A stretch of DNA of 49,303 nt from Pseudolachnospira sp964507035 (GCA_964507035.1 CAZDOQ010000004.1:1-49303), one strand, 5' to 3'; positions 13,230 to 24,270 are shown, numbered from the stretch's first letter. Made by a program: numbers and translations. Notes: generated from the letters alone by a model not told the origin.

Positions 13230-15935
13230 TCAGTTGACAGCATCCACCCCGCCGGCGCCTCCGGCCGTCCCAGTGTCGCCGGTTGTGCCAGTACCGCCAG
13301 TGGTACTGGTGTCGTCCGTGTCGCCGGTTGTACCAGTACCGCCGGTGTTATCTGTGGTACCGGTGCCGTCCGTGCCATCCGACAGCGTCCCTTCTGTGCC
13401 GGAGTCTGTGGGCAGGACCGACGCTGTGTGGAGGGTGCACTGCTCCTGGCTGTAGGACGCATAGTCGCTGTCCTGGGTGGTGCCGGTGGTCTCCTCCGGC
13501 AGCCGGATACGGGAGATATAGCTGGTGCTGGGGCAGTAAGGCCCTGGCTGCATATTGGACTCGGTACACACCTCCACGGAGTAGTGCAGGTCACAGGACT
13601 CTGTGGGCTCCGTGCCGCTGACAAAATACTCAGTGTACACAATGGAATCCCGGGGATCATTGCGGCAGGCGTCGGTGGTCAGCTTGCCGGACTTGCTGCA
13701 GATCTCTGCTTGCACAATGTTATCCGGCATATCAAAGCCAATATCCTCCATGCCGTCGGTGATCTGCTCCATGATCTTGCGCCAGATGGTTTTGTGATAG
13801 TTCCGGTTTACATCGCTGGGGATACTGGAGTTATCGTCAAAGCCGCTCCAAATGGCCATGGTGTAGTAGGGCGTATATCCCACAAACCACAGGTCGTTGA
13901 CATCGGTGGTGGTACCGCTCTTGCCGGCGGCGGACATATTGTCCAGGTGCGCCTCCGGGCTGCTGGAACTGAACAGGCCGTTGAGCTGGGAGTTCTCCAG
14001 CGAATCCGCCATGGCGCTGGTCAGCAGGAATGCAGTGGTCTCCTGGATGACCTGCCGGGATTCGGACTCGTTCTCCAAGAGAATCTTGCCGTCGCTGTCC
14101 AGGATCCGGGTGTAGAGAATCGGCTCATTGTATAGGCCGCCGTTGGCAATGGCCGCGTAGGCCGCCGTCAGCTGCATGTTGGTGACGCCCTGGGAGACGC
14201 CGCCCAAAGCCAGGGCCGGGTAAGCGTCCTGGTCCCGGACCAGGGTGTTGATGCCGAAAGCTTCTGCGTAGTCAAAGCCCAGGCTAGGAGTCACCGTCTC
14301 CACCAGGCATTTGACTGCCACAATGTTCATAGAATAGACAATGCCCTGGCGGATGTTGGCGTACCCGGCAAACCGGCTGGAAGAGTACCAGTTCCGGAAG
14401 CTGTGGCCGCCGTAGGTGTAGGGTTCGTCGTAGTAGGTGCTGGCCAGGGTCTGCCCCATGGCGTCAATGGCCGGGGCAAAGGAAGTCAGGACCTTGAAGG
14501 TGGAACCAGGCTGGCGTCTGGTGTTGGTGGCCCGGTTCAGGGAGAGGCTGGTGGTCTTTTCTCCCCGGCCGCCGGTGATAGCCAGCACATAGCCGGTCCG
14601 CTGGTCAATGACCGTGACTGAAACCTGGGGCTGCAGGGTGATATCCGGCGTGTCGTCCAGCACCGTATCCCCCTCTTCCAGGACGCTGGCCTCAAATTCC
14701 TCGATCAGCGCATAGATCTCGTCCTGAGATTGGAAGTTCAGGTTATCCCCGTAGTATTCCCGGATATCCTGCTCCGTGTAAGCGGTGGTGGTCTCATCCG
14801 GGTGCTGAATAGTGATCCGCACCGTAAAGGAATACTGGGTCAGGGCCGACTCATAATTGTCCGGATTGTTGACTTCGCTGTCCACCACAGCCTGGATCTC
14901 CGGGTCCTGGGTGGTGTAGATCTGCAGGCCGCCGCTGTAGAGAAGGCTGTAGGCCTGATCTTCGCTGTAGCCCAGATCCTCCTGCAGGTCCCGGACTACA
15001 TCGTAGATCAGCCGGTCCACAAAATAGCTGTAGGGGGACTCGTCCGCATTGTAGGTGGCGTTCACCTGCTGGATCCGCTCATAGACGTTGTCGCTCAGAG
15101 CCTCCTGGTGCTCCTCTGCGGAAATGTAGCCCTGCTCCTCCATGTATTGCAGCACTGTGGCCCGGCGGCTCGCGTTCTCCTCCGGATGGGTGATGGGATT
15201 ATATTTATAGGGATTTTGGGTGATGGCTGCGATGGTGGCGCATTCAGACAGGGTCAGCTCGCTGACATCCTTACCGAAGTATCTTCTGGCTGCGGTCTGA
15301 ACGCCCAGGCAGTTGGCTCCCAGATTGATGGTATTCAGATAGTTTTCCAAGATTTTTTCCTTGGACATGGTCTCTTCCAACTCAATGGCCAGATACTGCT
15401 CCTGGATCTTCCGGACGATCCGGGCGCCCAGGGTGGATTCGGCGCCGCCGTCGAACACGTTGTTCTTGATCAGCTGCTGGGTGATGGTGCTGGCGCCCTG
15501 GGTGGTCTCTCCGCCGCTGGATAAAAACAGGAATCCGGCCCGGAACATACCCCGGATATCCACGCCCTCATGGGTCCAGAACCGCTCGTCCTCAATGGCT
15601 ACAAAAGCGTTGACCAGGTCGGTTGGGATCTGATCATAGGTGACCAGACTGCGGTTGGCCCCGGATCCTACCAGGGTTTCAATCTGGTTTCCGTCCGCAT
15701 CATAAATGGTGGTGGCAAGTCCCTTGGGGGATACGTCCACGTCACTCATGTCCGGAGAGTCATGGAGAATCCCCCGGACCATTCCGTAGACCAGGCAGCT
15801 GCTCACGGTTCCCACAAATAAAACAACAACCAGAACCAGCTTGAACGCGCCAACGGCGGATTTGGTCCGCAGCTTCTTCCGGTTGGACTGAAGCTGTTTC
15901 AGCTGTTCCAGGGTTCCCTTTTTTCCAAAATCCAT
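13230..15935 (-). CDS. Class A penicillin-binding protein (transglycosylase/transpeptidase)
   Basis: It polymerises and cross-links peptidoglycan outside the membrane. The 901-residue protein has a membrane anchor at about 30-52. The GT51 transglycosylase domain follows (catalytic E115 in EDERFWTHEGVD; STITQQLIKN). The transpeptidase domain has S478-T-F-K481, S535-M-N537 and K672-S-G-T675. The last 75 residues are a Gly/Thr/Asp low-complexity tail containing a 15-residue tandem repeat. AAGGAGGA precedes the ATG. The gene is transcribed alone, divergent from the YigZ-family gene. It is PBP1A/PBP1-like (ponA in Bacillus terms), but the paralogue cannot be fixed. Confidence 0.95.
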   Translation of the reverse strand: MDFGKKGTLEQLKQLQSNRKKLRTKSAVGAFKLVLVVVLFVGTVSSCLVYGMVRGILHDSPDMSDVDVSPKGLATTIYDADGNQIETLVGSGANRSLVTYDQIPTDLVNAFVAIEDERFWTHEGVDIRGMFRAGFLFLSSGGETTQGASTITQQLIKNNVFDGGAESTLGARIVRKIQEQYLAIELEETMSKEKILENYLNTINLGANCLGVQTAARRYFGKDVSELTLSECATIAAITQNPYKYNPITHPEENASRRATVLQYMEEQGYISAEEHQEALSDNVYERIQQVNATYNADESPYSYFVDRLIYDVVRDLQEDLGYSEDQAYSLLYSGGLQIYTTQDPEIQAVVDSEVNNPDNYESALTQYSFTVRITIQHPDETTTAYTEQDIREYYGDNLNFQSQDEIYALIEEFEASVLEEGDTVLDDTPDITLQPQVSVTVIDQRTGYVLAITGGRGEKTTSLSLNRATNTRRQPGSTFKVLTSFAPAIDAMGQTLASTYYDEPYTYGGHSFRNWYSSSRFAGYANIRQGIVYSMNIVAVKCLVETVTPSLGFDYAEAFGINTLVRDQDAYPALALGGVSQGVTNMQLTAAYAAIANGGLYNEPILYTRILDSDGKILLENESESRQVIQETTAFLLTSAMADSLENSQLNGLFSSSSPEAHLDNMSAAGKSGTTTDVNDLWFVGYTPYYTMAIWSGFDDNSSIPSDVNRNYHKTIWRKIMEQITDGMEDIGFDMPDNIVQAEICSKSGKLTTDACRNDPRDSIVYTEYFVSGTEPTESCDLHYSVEVCTESNMQPGPYCPSTSYISRIRLPEETTGTTQDSDYASYSQEQCTLHTASVLPTDSGTEGTLSDGTDGTGTTDNTGGTGTTGDTDDTSTTGGTGTTGDTGTAGGAGGVDAVN
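13273..13347. repeat. 45-base tandem repeat in the PBP tail
   Basis: Two copies (13273-13302 and 13318-13347) match at 28 of 30 bases with a 45-base period. They encode GGTGTTGDT twice. The unit is a multiple of three, so copy-number change would keep the frame. Confidence 0.8.
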
Positions 15936-15960
15936 GGAAAATCCTCCTTATGATTTTTTC

Positions 15961-15989
15961 ATTATATCAGAATTTTTACTGAAAATAAA
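15961..15989 (-). promoter_or_regulatory. Promoter for the penicillin-binding protein
   Basis: TATAAT (15966-15961, minus strand) has a weak TTTATT -35 (15989-15984) 17 bases ahead. It is placed about 26 bases before the ATG, with AAGGAGGA between. Confidence 0.6.
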
Positions 15990-16039
15990 GTGAAATCTTT
16001 TGTAAGCTGTGATAGACTAGAGGGCGAGGAGGAGATCCC

Positions 16040-16684
16040 ATGAAAACCAAGATCTTATACCAAGGAGGCTCCGGGGAGATCGTGGAGAAAAAATCCCGGT
16101 TTATTGCGGAGACCGCCCCGGTCAAATCCGAGGAGGAGGCTTCCGCCTTTCTGGAGCAGATCCGAAAAAAATACTGGGATGCCCGGCATCATTGTTCCGC
16201 CTTTGTGATCGGAGAGAAGAATCCCCTGACCCGCTGCAGCGACGACGGGGAACCGGCTGGAACCGCCGGCCGCCCCATTTTGGACGTGCTGCTGGGGGAG
16301 GCGGTTACCGACGCCTGTATTGTGGTCACCCGGTATTTTGGCGGGGTGCTCTTGGGTACCGGCGGTCTGGTGCGGGCGTATGGACAGGCCGCCAAGGCGG
16401 GGCTTTTGGCCAGCTTGGTGCTGGAAAAGCAGCCGGGGGTGGAGTTGCGCTGTGTCAGCGGCTACAGCAGTATTGGGAAGATCCAGTATATTGCCGGCAG
16501 CATGGGACTGACCGAGACGGACAGCCAGTACATGGAGGTGGCGGCCCTCTGCTATATGGTGCCGGAGGAGCAGGAAGGGGAGTTCCGGGCCCGGCTCACA
16601 GAGGCCACCGCCGGGCGGGTGCAGCCGGAGGAGTTGCGCCGGGTGGATTTCGCCCTCCGGGAGGGGGAACTTTTGATTTTGTAA
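16040..16684 (+). CDS. yigZ: YigZ family protein (IMPACT/DUF1949)
   Basis: The 214-residue soluble protein has the IMPACT N-terminal domain, with KKSRFIAETAPV, HHCSAFVIG and the signature SDDGEPAGTAGRPIL followed by VTRYFGGVLLGTGGLVRAY. The DUF1949 ferredoxin-like C-terminal domain follows from about residue 140. The family is widespread and structurally related to the ribosome factor EF-G C-terminus. In eukaryotes IMPACT controls the Gcn2 kinase, and the bacterial role is unsettled. GAGGAGG lies six bases before the ATG. The gene diverges from the PBP gene with about 100 bases between starts. Confidence 0.93.
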   Translation: MKTKILYQGGSGEIVEKKSRFIAETAPVKSEEEASAFLEQIRKKYWDARHHCSAFVIGEKNPLTRCSDDGEPAGTAGRPILDVLLGEAVTDACIVVTRYFGGVLLGTGGLVRAYGQAAKAGLLASLVLEKQPGVELRCVSGYSSIGKIQYIAGSMGLTETDSQYMEVAALCYMVPEEQEGEFRARLTEATAGRVQPEELRRVDFALREGELLIL

Positions 16685-16752
16685 CCTTTTACCACCTGTA
16701 GTTTTCCACCATGCAAACCCCAACATTCATAGATTCTGAAAGAGAAGAAGGA

Positions 16753-16773
16753 GGAGATGGTCAGACCATCTCC
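16753..16773 (-). terminator. Hairpin after argH
   Basis: GGAGATGGTC and GACCATCTCC form a perfect inverted repeat, followed on the minus strand by the pyrimidine-rich TCCTTCTTCTCTTT. It probably ends the GT2-gtrA-yfhO-argH transcript, though the T-run is interrupted. Just upstream a short open stretch reads QDVPRYIEEHLPQKMGEM then a stop inside the hairpin, possibly a remnant. Confidence 0.55.
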
Positions 16774-16849
16774 CCCATCTTCTGCGGCAGGTGCTCCTCA
16801 ATATACCGGGGCACGTCCTGATAAGGAATCTAAAAGGATTGTCTCCGCC

Positions 16850-18198
<1,349 letters not shown>

Positions 18199-18202
<4 letters not shown>

Positions 18203-21030
18203 GTTTGCTCTCCTCCCTTTTTGTGTTCCAATTTTGCGAGAATGTTTTCCAGTTCTTCCTTGGCTTTCTGCAGTTCCAGGTCCAGATCCCCCTCCGAAGA
18301 CTGCTGCCGGAGTCTTGCCTCCGCGTCGGCCAGCAGTTCCTCGGTGAGTTCATCCTCCAGACTGTTTTCCTCCTCTGGAGGCAGGTCCGGGATTTCCGGG
18401 GGCGGATCCTGGCCGGAGCCGTCCGGGATTTCCGGGGGCAGTTTCTGACTGGAACCCTCCGGAACATCCGGGGCCAGTTCCTGGCTTCCGGCGCTTTCCG
18501 GCTCCGGCAGCGCCTTGGCTGCCCGGCTCCGCTTCCGGAAGTGGCAGGCCAGCGCCAGAATCAACAGCAGCCCTAAGCTGCCTCCGGTGATCAGAGCGCC
18601 CTCGGGCAGCCCCTGGGGCAGATACGTCATCTCAATGGTGTGGGTGCCGGCGGTCAGAGGAATGCTCAGGAAAGCGCCGGCAAATTCCTCCGCCTCCACC
18701 GGCGTCCCGTCCACCAGCACGGTCCAGCCCTTCTCATAGGGAATGGAGGTGAACAAAGTACAGTCGCCTGCGGCGGTGACGGTGCCCGCCAACCGGGTTT
18801 CCGTGAGGGTGTTGGTAAACTCCGTGAGGGTCAGGGACTCCTGGCTCAGAGCCTGGTACGCCGCTATAAAGTTCTCCTCGTTAAAGGCGTAAACCGAGGC
18901 GGACAGGGACGCCACATCCTCATCCTCCGCTTTCAGCACAATGGACGTTCCGGCCTCACAGTAGCCCAGATCCAGCAGGTATCCCCGGTTTACATTGTCA
19001 AAACTCTTGGTCTCCGTTCCAATGGTGGCGGTGACCTCCGTGACCCGGCTGGTCTCCACGTAGGCAAACAGGTGGGCGCTCTCCTGCACCGTCAGCTGAT
19101 AGTTGGCGCCGGTGGAGTCCCCCTCCACCCGTTCCAGAATCTCTCCTGCGCCGGTGGTCAACTCTGCCAGGCTGTTCTGGACGCTGGCCGGGTTTCCGGT
19201 GTCGTAGGACCACAGGTCCTCCGTGTCCGAGGGAATGGTAAAGCCCAGAGGCAGGGTGTGGAGGTTTTCATACAGGTACACGCCGTCCAACGCTGCGTAC
19301 AAGGTGTACAGCTGGGACTCCGGCAGCTCCTGGGTGGTCAGCAGGTATTTGACTCCCAACAGAGAGGAGGTGAAAGGAGTGGCCCCGGTGAAGCTGTAGG
19401 CGTTTGTATTCCCCTCCAGGCCCAGATCCCGGTAGATATCGCTGATCCCGGCGTGGGTGGTGGAGGAAAACAGGGAGGCGGAATCATATCCCACCCAGGC
19501 CCCGTCGTTCTTGGTCTTTCGGGTATCCTTCTCCACCCGGTAGAACAGATCCTCCTCGCTGGCCTGTACCTGGGCCAGCAGCTGCCTGTACTGGTCCGTG
19601 TTCCGCCAGTATTCTGTGCGGCTGGTGATGGTCACGCTGGTTACCGCCGTGTTTAAGCCCATCTCCACCACCAGGACGCCCATGAGAAGCACAAAGGCGG
19701 TGGAGGAGAGGATTCGGCGGGTCTTCTGGAGGTAGAGCATCAGCGCATACAGCCCCAAAAAGAGCAGACTGACGTAAAATACATGGTAGGAAAAAGAGTC
19801 GTCTGTGATCAACTTCTCCAGAATCAGAATCAGTCCGGCAGATCCCCAGAAACACCCCACCAGCCGTCCCTTGGAGAGGGAGCCAAAGCCCTGGAAGCCC
19901 TCAAAGCACATGGTCAAAAGCAGAATGGTGTACAGGAAGGACTGGCGGGCCGGCAGGCTGTTGGGGTAGTGGAAGCCATGCCAAATATAATTGGGAATAT
20001 TCAGTGAGAAGCTTAGAAGTAAAACAAATAGCAAAACGGTCTTGACAATTTTTTCTTTATAAGCTACTTTGGAGTTCATAAAATACATGGGCAGGAACAA
20101 AAAGACCAGAATGCCGCTGTACAGGTTGGGCCAGTGGTCCAGTCCGATCTCCACTTCCACGTCCACCAGATGGCGGGCCAGCATCTCCAGAATAGAAAAA
20201 TAGGAGGTGAGGGAGGTGGGGAAGGTGGTGTCCGCAGAGGCGGTGGTCATGAGGGCGTGGGCCGCCGGAACCAGCAGCACCGCCGCAATGCCCCCGGCGA
20301 TCAGGGAGAATAGGGCAAAGCTACCCAGCCGCACCAGGTACTGGCCCACCGTCTGCCGGGGCAGAAGAATCATCAGGCAGATGAAGTACAGGACCAGGAA
20401 CAGGCAGAGCATGATGGAGATATAATAGTTGGTCAAAATGGATGCGGCCAGGGCCACGCAGTACAAAAAGGGGCGCTTCTCCCGGACCAGCCGCTCCAGT
20501 CCCAGCAGGACCAGGGGGGCCAGCCACAGGCAGTCCAGCCACATGATGTTCCAGCTGTAGGCCGCCATGTAGCCGCTGAGGGCGTAGCAGATGCCAAAGA
20601 TGGCGGTGCCAATGTTGTGGGTGCGAAAATTCTTCTGGAGATACCAGGTCATGGTCAAACCGCAGAGACCGATCTTCAGAACAATCAGATAGGTGATAAA
20701 CTCAATGATTAGGCTCTGGGGCACCAAAAACAGCAGCCAGTTAAAGGGGCTGGACAGATAGTAGGCCATCAGAGCCACATAATTGCTGCCCAGGCCGATA
20801 TCCCAGGCGTAGGTGAGGCTTTCCCCGTTTTTTAGACGGTTCATGAAGTCGTTGAAGAAGGGGGCATACTGGTGGTACAGGTCCGTGCGCAGAAAACTCC
20901 GGTCTCCAAAGGGATAGATCCCCTTTCCCACAAAAACCCCCAGCATGATCAGAATGGGAATGACAAAGGCCAGGATTAAGGGCAGGCGGGCTTCTGCAGT
21001 AGTTTTTTGTTTCTTTCTGGATAAGGTCAT
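18199..21030 (-). CDS. yfhO: YfhO family membrane glycosyltransferase
   Basis: This large 943-residue protein has about 12-13 membrane segments up to residue 480. A long extracytoplasmic domain (about 490-790) follows, then one more membrane helix and a Pro/Glu-rich cytoplasmic tail ending in a predicted coiled coil. The N-terminal GKGIYPFGDRSFLRTDLYHQY and HWPNLYSGILVFLF segments are typical of YfhO (GT-C fold). In Bacillus and Listeria YfhO/GtlB-type proteins move a sugar from undecaprenyl phosphate onto teichoic acids outside the cell. It follows gtrA by one base and GT2 before that, which makes the three-part pathway. The tail has repeated PPEIPD-like units. Acceptor unknown. Confidence 0.88.
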
Positions 21031-21031
21031 A

Positions 21032-21442
21032 TCAGGACTCCTTCTTGAAGATAAATAGCTTGCTGAAAATATAATTGATGCTTACCACAAACACCGCCGC
21101 AATCAGCTTCATGATCAGATCGCTGAGGTGGAGCACCTCCACCGTAAAGATCAGAAAGCCGGTCTCACAGGCCAGGGAAAAGAGCCGGGCCCCGGCAAAC
21201 AAAACAATTTCCCGGCACAGGGTTTTGAAGCCGGTGGTCCTGCTCTTAAATACGATCCACTTATTGGCGACAAAAGCAAAGGCCACCGCAAAGATCCAGG
21301 CCACCACGTTGGCCAGCCAGTAGGGCGTGCCCAGAAACCGGCAAGGGTAGTAGACCAGATAATTGACCACGGTGGTCAGAACGCCGAAGACCAGATAGGA
21401 GACGGTCTCCGGCGTCAGGAGATTACGAAGTTTTTTCTTCAA
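21032..21442 (-). CDS. GtrA family polyprenyl-sugar flippase
   Basis: The 136-residue protein has four hydrophobic segments. The GtrA family landmarks are FGVLTTVVNYLVYY, NVVAWIFAVAFAFVANKWIVF and SINYIFSKLFIF. GtrA/GtcA proteins are thought to flip undecaprenyl-phosphate-linked sugars across the membrane. The start lies 20 bases inside the end of the GT2 gene, and the stop is one base from the yfhO start, so the three proteins are made together. The sugar cannot be predicted. Confidence 0.9.
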   Translation of the reverse strand: MKKKLRNLLTPETVSYLVFGVLTTVVNYLVYYPCRFLGTPYWLANVVAWIFAVAFAFVANKWIVFKSRTTGFKTLCREIVLFAGARLFSLACETGFLIFTVEVLHLSDLIMKLIAAVFVVSINYIFSKLFIFKKES

Positions 21443-22364
21443 TGTTGGTCTCCTTTACAATAAAAATCGGCCGGTCTTTGGCTTCCATATAAATATGGGC
21501 AATATACTCCCCTAAAATCCCCACGGACAGTTCGATGATACCGCCCAAAAACAGAACGGCGCACAGGAGCGTCACGTATCCCGGCACCTCAATCCCCACC
21601 ATCATGGTCTGGATCAAGGTGACCAGAATATAGAGGAAAGCGAAAAGGGAGATGACGCAGCCCATACCGGTGACCAGCCGCAGCGGGGAGATGGAGAAGG
21701 AGGTAATGCCTCCCACCGCGTATTTGAACAGGCCCCAGAAACTCCATTTGGTGGTGCCGATGGCCCGCTCCACGTTCTCATAGGGGTACCATTTGGTGTC
21801 AAAGCCCACCCAGGCGAAAATGCCTTTGGAGAACCGCTCCACCTCCGAGAGTTTGAGGATGGCGTTTACCACCGGGCGGCGCATGACCCGGAAATCCACA
21901 GCCCCCTGGGCCATGCGGACATCGGTCATGTGGTTGCTCAGTTTGTAGAACAGCCGGGAAAAGGCGCTGCGGATGGGACTCTCCCCCTGGCGGCTGGTCC
22001 GGCAGGCAGCGCAGCAGTCATGGCCTTCCCGGATGCCGGAGAGCATGTTCGGGATCATGGCCGGAGGATGCTGCAGGTCCGCGTCCATGATGATCACCAG
22101 ATCGCCGGTGGAGTAGGCGAGGCCGGCGTACATGGCGGCTTCCTTGCCGAAATTGCGGGAAAATGAGATATATCGGACATTCTGGTGTTCCCGGGCCAGT
22201 TCCTTCATGACCGGCAGAGTGCTGTCCCGGCTGCCGTCGTTGACCATTAGAAAGGTAAACTGATAGCCGGACAGCGTGTCCAGGACCTTTTGGGTTTCTC
22301 GGTAAAATGCCGTAAGCCCCTCCTCCTCGTTGTAGCAGGGGACGATGATGTCAACTGTTTCCAT
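21423..22364 (-). CDS. Family 2 polyprenyl-phosphate glycosyltransferase (CsbB/GtrB type)
   Basis: It is predicted to load a sugar from a nucleotide donor onto undecaprenyl phosphate on the cytoplasmic side. The 313-residue protein has the GT-A start VDIIVPCYNEEEG, the metal-binding DAD in IIMDADLQHPP, and two C-terminal membrane helices (about 230-290). The last part, GIIELSVGILGEYIAHIY, is typical of GtrB, CsbB and DPM1-like enzymes. The frame opens at 22400, but the ATG at 22364 has AAAGGG at good spacing and gives the usual N-terminus METVDIIVPCYN. It is first in the operon GT2-gtrA-yfhO-argH. Confidence 0.9.
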   Translation of the reverse strand: METVDIIVPCYNEEEGLTAFYRETQKVLDTLSGYQFTFLMVNDGSRDSTLPVMKELAREHQNVRYISFSRNFGKEAAMYAGLAYSTGDLVIIMDADLQHPPAMIPNMLSGIREGHDCCAACRTSRQGESPIRSAFSRLFYKLSNHMTDVRMAQGAVDFRVMRRPVVNAILKLSEVERFSKGIFAWVGFDTKWYPYENVERAIGTTKWSFWGLFKYAVGGITSFSISPLRLVTGMGCVISLFAFLYILVTLIQTMMVGIEVPGYVTLLCAVLFLGGIIELSVGILGEYIAHIYMEAKDRPIFIVKETNIEEKTS

Positions 22365-22421
22365 GAGTACCCTTTCCATCTGTTTGGTATGCATTGGCAT
22401 ACGGGCTTTTGAACTCTTCCT

Positions 22422-22450
22422 ATTCTAATATAAAGCAGGAAAAAAGTAAA
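22422..22450 (-). promoter_or_regulatory. Promoter for the GT2-gtrA-yfhO-argH operon
   Basis: On the minus strand TTTACT (22450-22445) and TAGAAT (22427-22422) are 17 bases apart. The -35 is the same as that of rpoD. Confidence 0.6.
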
Positions 22451-22590
22451 GAACCCAGTTGCGCCGGCTCCGGAGGCGGATCTTGTCGGTTTAGCCCGAC
22501 CTTTTGGGAACATAACCGGAAAATCCTGGGAATATAAATGGTAATAGACTCCTCAGGGAGGATTACATTGTATCAGGAGGAAATGTACCA

Positions 22591-23223
22591 ATGTCAGTGA
22601 AAATGCTGGAGAACAATCGAGTGAGCGTCGTGGGGAAGGTCGCGTCCCCCTTCACCTTCAGCCACGAGGTGTTCGGGGAAGGGTTCTACCTGACCACCAT
22701 TCTGGTGAGCCGGCTCAGCGACCAGATCGACGAGATTCCGCTGATGGTCTCAGAGCGGCTGATGGATGTGAACCAGGACTACCGGGGCGGCATCATCGAA
22801 GCCACAGGGCAGTTCCGCTCCTTTAACCGCCATGAGGGGAACCGGAACCGCCTGGTCCTTTCCGTATTTGTTCGGGAGATCCGGTTCCCGGAGGATTACA
22901 CAGATGGCGCCAAAACCAACCAGATCTACCTTGACGGATTTCTGTGCAAGGCGCCCATTTACCGGAAGACGCCCCTGGGGCGGGAGATTGCGGACCTGCT
23001 GGTGACGGTGAACCGGCCCTACGGAAAATCGGATTATATTCCATGTATTGCCTGGGGACGGAACGCCCGGTATGCTGCAGGCTTTGAGGTGGGCAGCCGG
23101 ATCCGGGTCTGGGGACGGATCCAGAGCAGGGAGTACACCAAAAAGATCAGCGAGGAGCAGGTGGAAAAACGGGTGGCCTACGAGGTCTCGGTGAGCAAGC
23201 TGGAATTTGCGGGCCAGCCGTGA
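22591..23223 (+). CDS. Single-stranded DNA-binding-like protein with two OB folds
   Basis: The 210-residue protein looks like two tandem OB-fold halves. The first half contains NRVSVVGKVASPFTFSHEVF and RLVLSVFVREIRF. The second contains IYLDGFLCKAPIYRKTPLG, REIADLLVTVNRPYGKSDYI, PCIAWGRNARYA and VWGRIQSREYTKK, which are SSB-type sequences. Clostridial genomes carry such proteins in addition to the standard ssb, usually annotated as single-stranded DNA-binding. It lacks the acidic C-terminal tip (DDDIPF) by which canonical SSB recruits partners, so its role is probably different. AGGAGG lies ten bases before the ATG. It is transcribed away from the GT2 operon. Confidence 0.8.
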   Translation: MSVKMLENNRVSVVGKVASPFTFSHEVFGEGFYLTTILVSRLSDQIDEIPLMVSERLMDVNQDYRGGIIEATGQFRSFNRHEGNRNRLVLSVFVREIRFPEDYTDGAKTNQIYLDGFLCKAPIYRKTPLGREIADLLVTVNRPYGKSDYIPCIAWGRNARYAAGFEVGSRIRVWGRIQSREYTKKISEEQVEKRVAYEVSVSKLEFAGQP

Positions 23224-23238
23224 GCCGGTCCGGCCTGC

Positions 23239-23285
23239 CCTGTGAATACCCTGTGAAACCCTGTGAAAACCTGTGAAAACCTGCC
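23239..23285 (+). repeat. Phased CCTGTGAAAA repeat array upstream of dapA
   Basis: Four close copies of CCTGTGAAAA begin at 23239, 23250, 23260 and 23270, with a partial fifth at 23280 (CCTG). The 10-11 base period equals one DNA helical turn. The last copy is about 20 bases before the dapA -35. It could be a regulator-binding array or a simple slippage repeat. Confidence 0.8.
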
Positions 23286-23303
23286 GGAAACCGGCTGCCC
23301 CAG

Positions 23304-23332
23304 TTGACAACCGGGGAAAAGGATGGTAAAAT
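23304..23332 (+). promoter_or_regulatory. Promoter for dapA-dapB
   Basis: A consensus TTGACA (23304-23309) and TAAAAT (23327-23332) are separated by exactly 17 bases. The start would be near 23339, some 30 bases before the dapA ATG. Confidence 0.85.
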
Positions 23333-23368
23333 TTTTCCTTAAGCAAGAGGCTAAAGGAGGAATTTAGC

Positions 23369-24256
23369 ATGGCGATTTTTAAAGGTGCAGGCGTAGCAAT
23401 CGTAACCCCTTTCCACGATAACTATCAGGTGAATTATGAGAAGTTGGGAGAGTTGATTGACTTTCAGATTGCAAACCAGACGGATGCGATCATCATCTGC
23501 GGGACCACCGGCGAGAGTGCCACTTTGTCCATGGAGGAACACAAAGAGGTGATCCGCTACTGTATCCAGCGTGTGGCGGGCCGAGTGCCGGTGATCGCCG
23601 GGACCGGTTCCAACTGTACCGAGACGGCCATTGAGCTGTCCCAGGATGCGGAGAAGGACGGGGCGGACGCGCTGCTGATTGTCACTCCTTATTATAATAA
23701 AGCGACCCAGAAGGGTCTGGTGGAGCATTACACACAGATCGCCCAGTCGGTGCAGCTCCCCATTATCATGTACAACGTGCCCAGCCGGACCGGGTGCAAC
23801 ATTCTACCGGCCACGGCGGCGGAGATCACAAAGAAGAATGAGAACATTGTGGCCATCAAGGACGCGGTGGGCAGCATGTCCCAGACCGCCAAGATGATCA
23901 GTCTGGCGGAAGGCGCCCTGGACGTGTACTCCGGAAACGACGACGAGGTGCTTCCCTGCCTTTCCCTGGGCGGTCTGGGCGTGATCTCTGTGCTGTCCAA
24001 CATTATGCCCAAGGAAACCCATGATATGGTCATGAACTATCTGAACGGGAACGTGGAGGCGGCCAGGGACTTCCAGATCCAGGCCATTCCGCTGATCAGC
24101 GCCCTGTTCTGCGAGGTGAACCCGATCCCCGTGAAGACGGCCCTGAACCTCATGGGCTGGAACGTGGGACCGCTGCGGCGCCCCATGAGCCCTATGGAGC
24201 CGGAGCATGTGGAGGCTTTGAAAAACGCTATGGCTCAGATGGGCCTGCTGAAGTGA
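23369..24256 (+). CDS. dapA: 4-hydroxy-tetrahydrodipicolinate synthase
   Basis: It condenses pyruvate and aspartate semialdehyde in the first committed step to diaminopimelate and lysine. The 295-residue TIM-barrel protein has CGTTGES at 44-50, the YNVPSRTG signature with Tyr135, and Schiff-base Lys164 in VAIKDAVG. Length matches the family. AAAGGAGG precedes the ATG. dapB follows after 14 bases. There is no lysine riboswitch in the short leader; control more likely acts at the promoter, where a phased repeat sits. Confidence 0.97.
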   Translation: MAIFKGAGVAIVTPFHDNYQVNYEKLGELIDFQIANQTDAIIICGTTGESATLSMEEHKEVIRYCIQRVAGRVPVIAGTGSNCTETAIELSQDAEKDGADALLIVTPYYNKATQKGLVEHYTQIAQSVQLPIIMYNVPSRTGCNILPATAAEITKKNENIVAIKDAVGSMSQTAKMISLAEGALDVYSGNDDEVLPCLSLGGLGVISVLSNIMPKETHDMVMNYLNGNVEAARDFQIQAIPLISALFCEVNPIPVKTALNLMGWNVGPLRRPMSPMEPEHVEALKNAMAQMGLLK

Positions 24257-24270
24257 TAAAGGAGAAGAAA

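Noticed and set aside
23333..23368. Lysine riboswitch before dapA
   Set aside because: The leader is about 30 bases, with no room for the aptamer.
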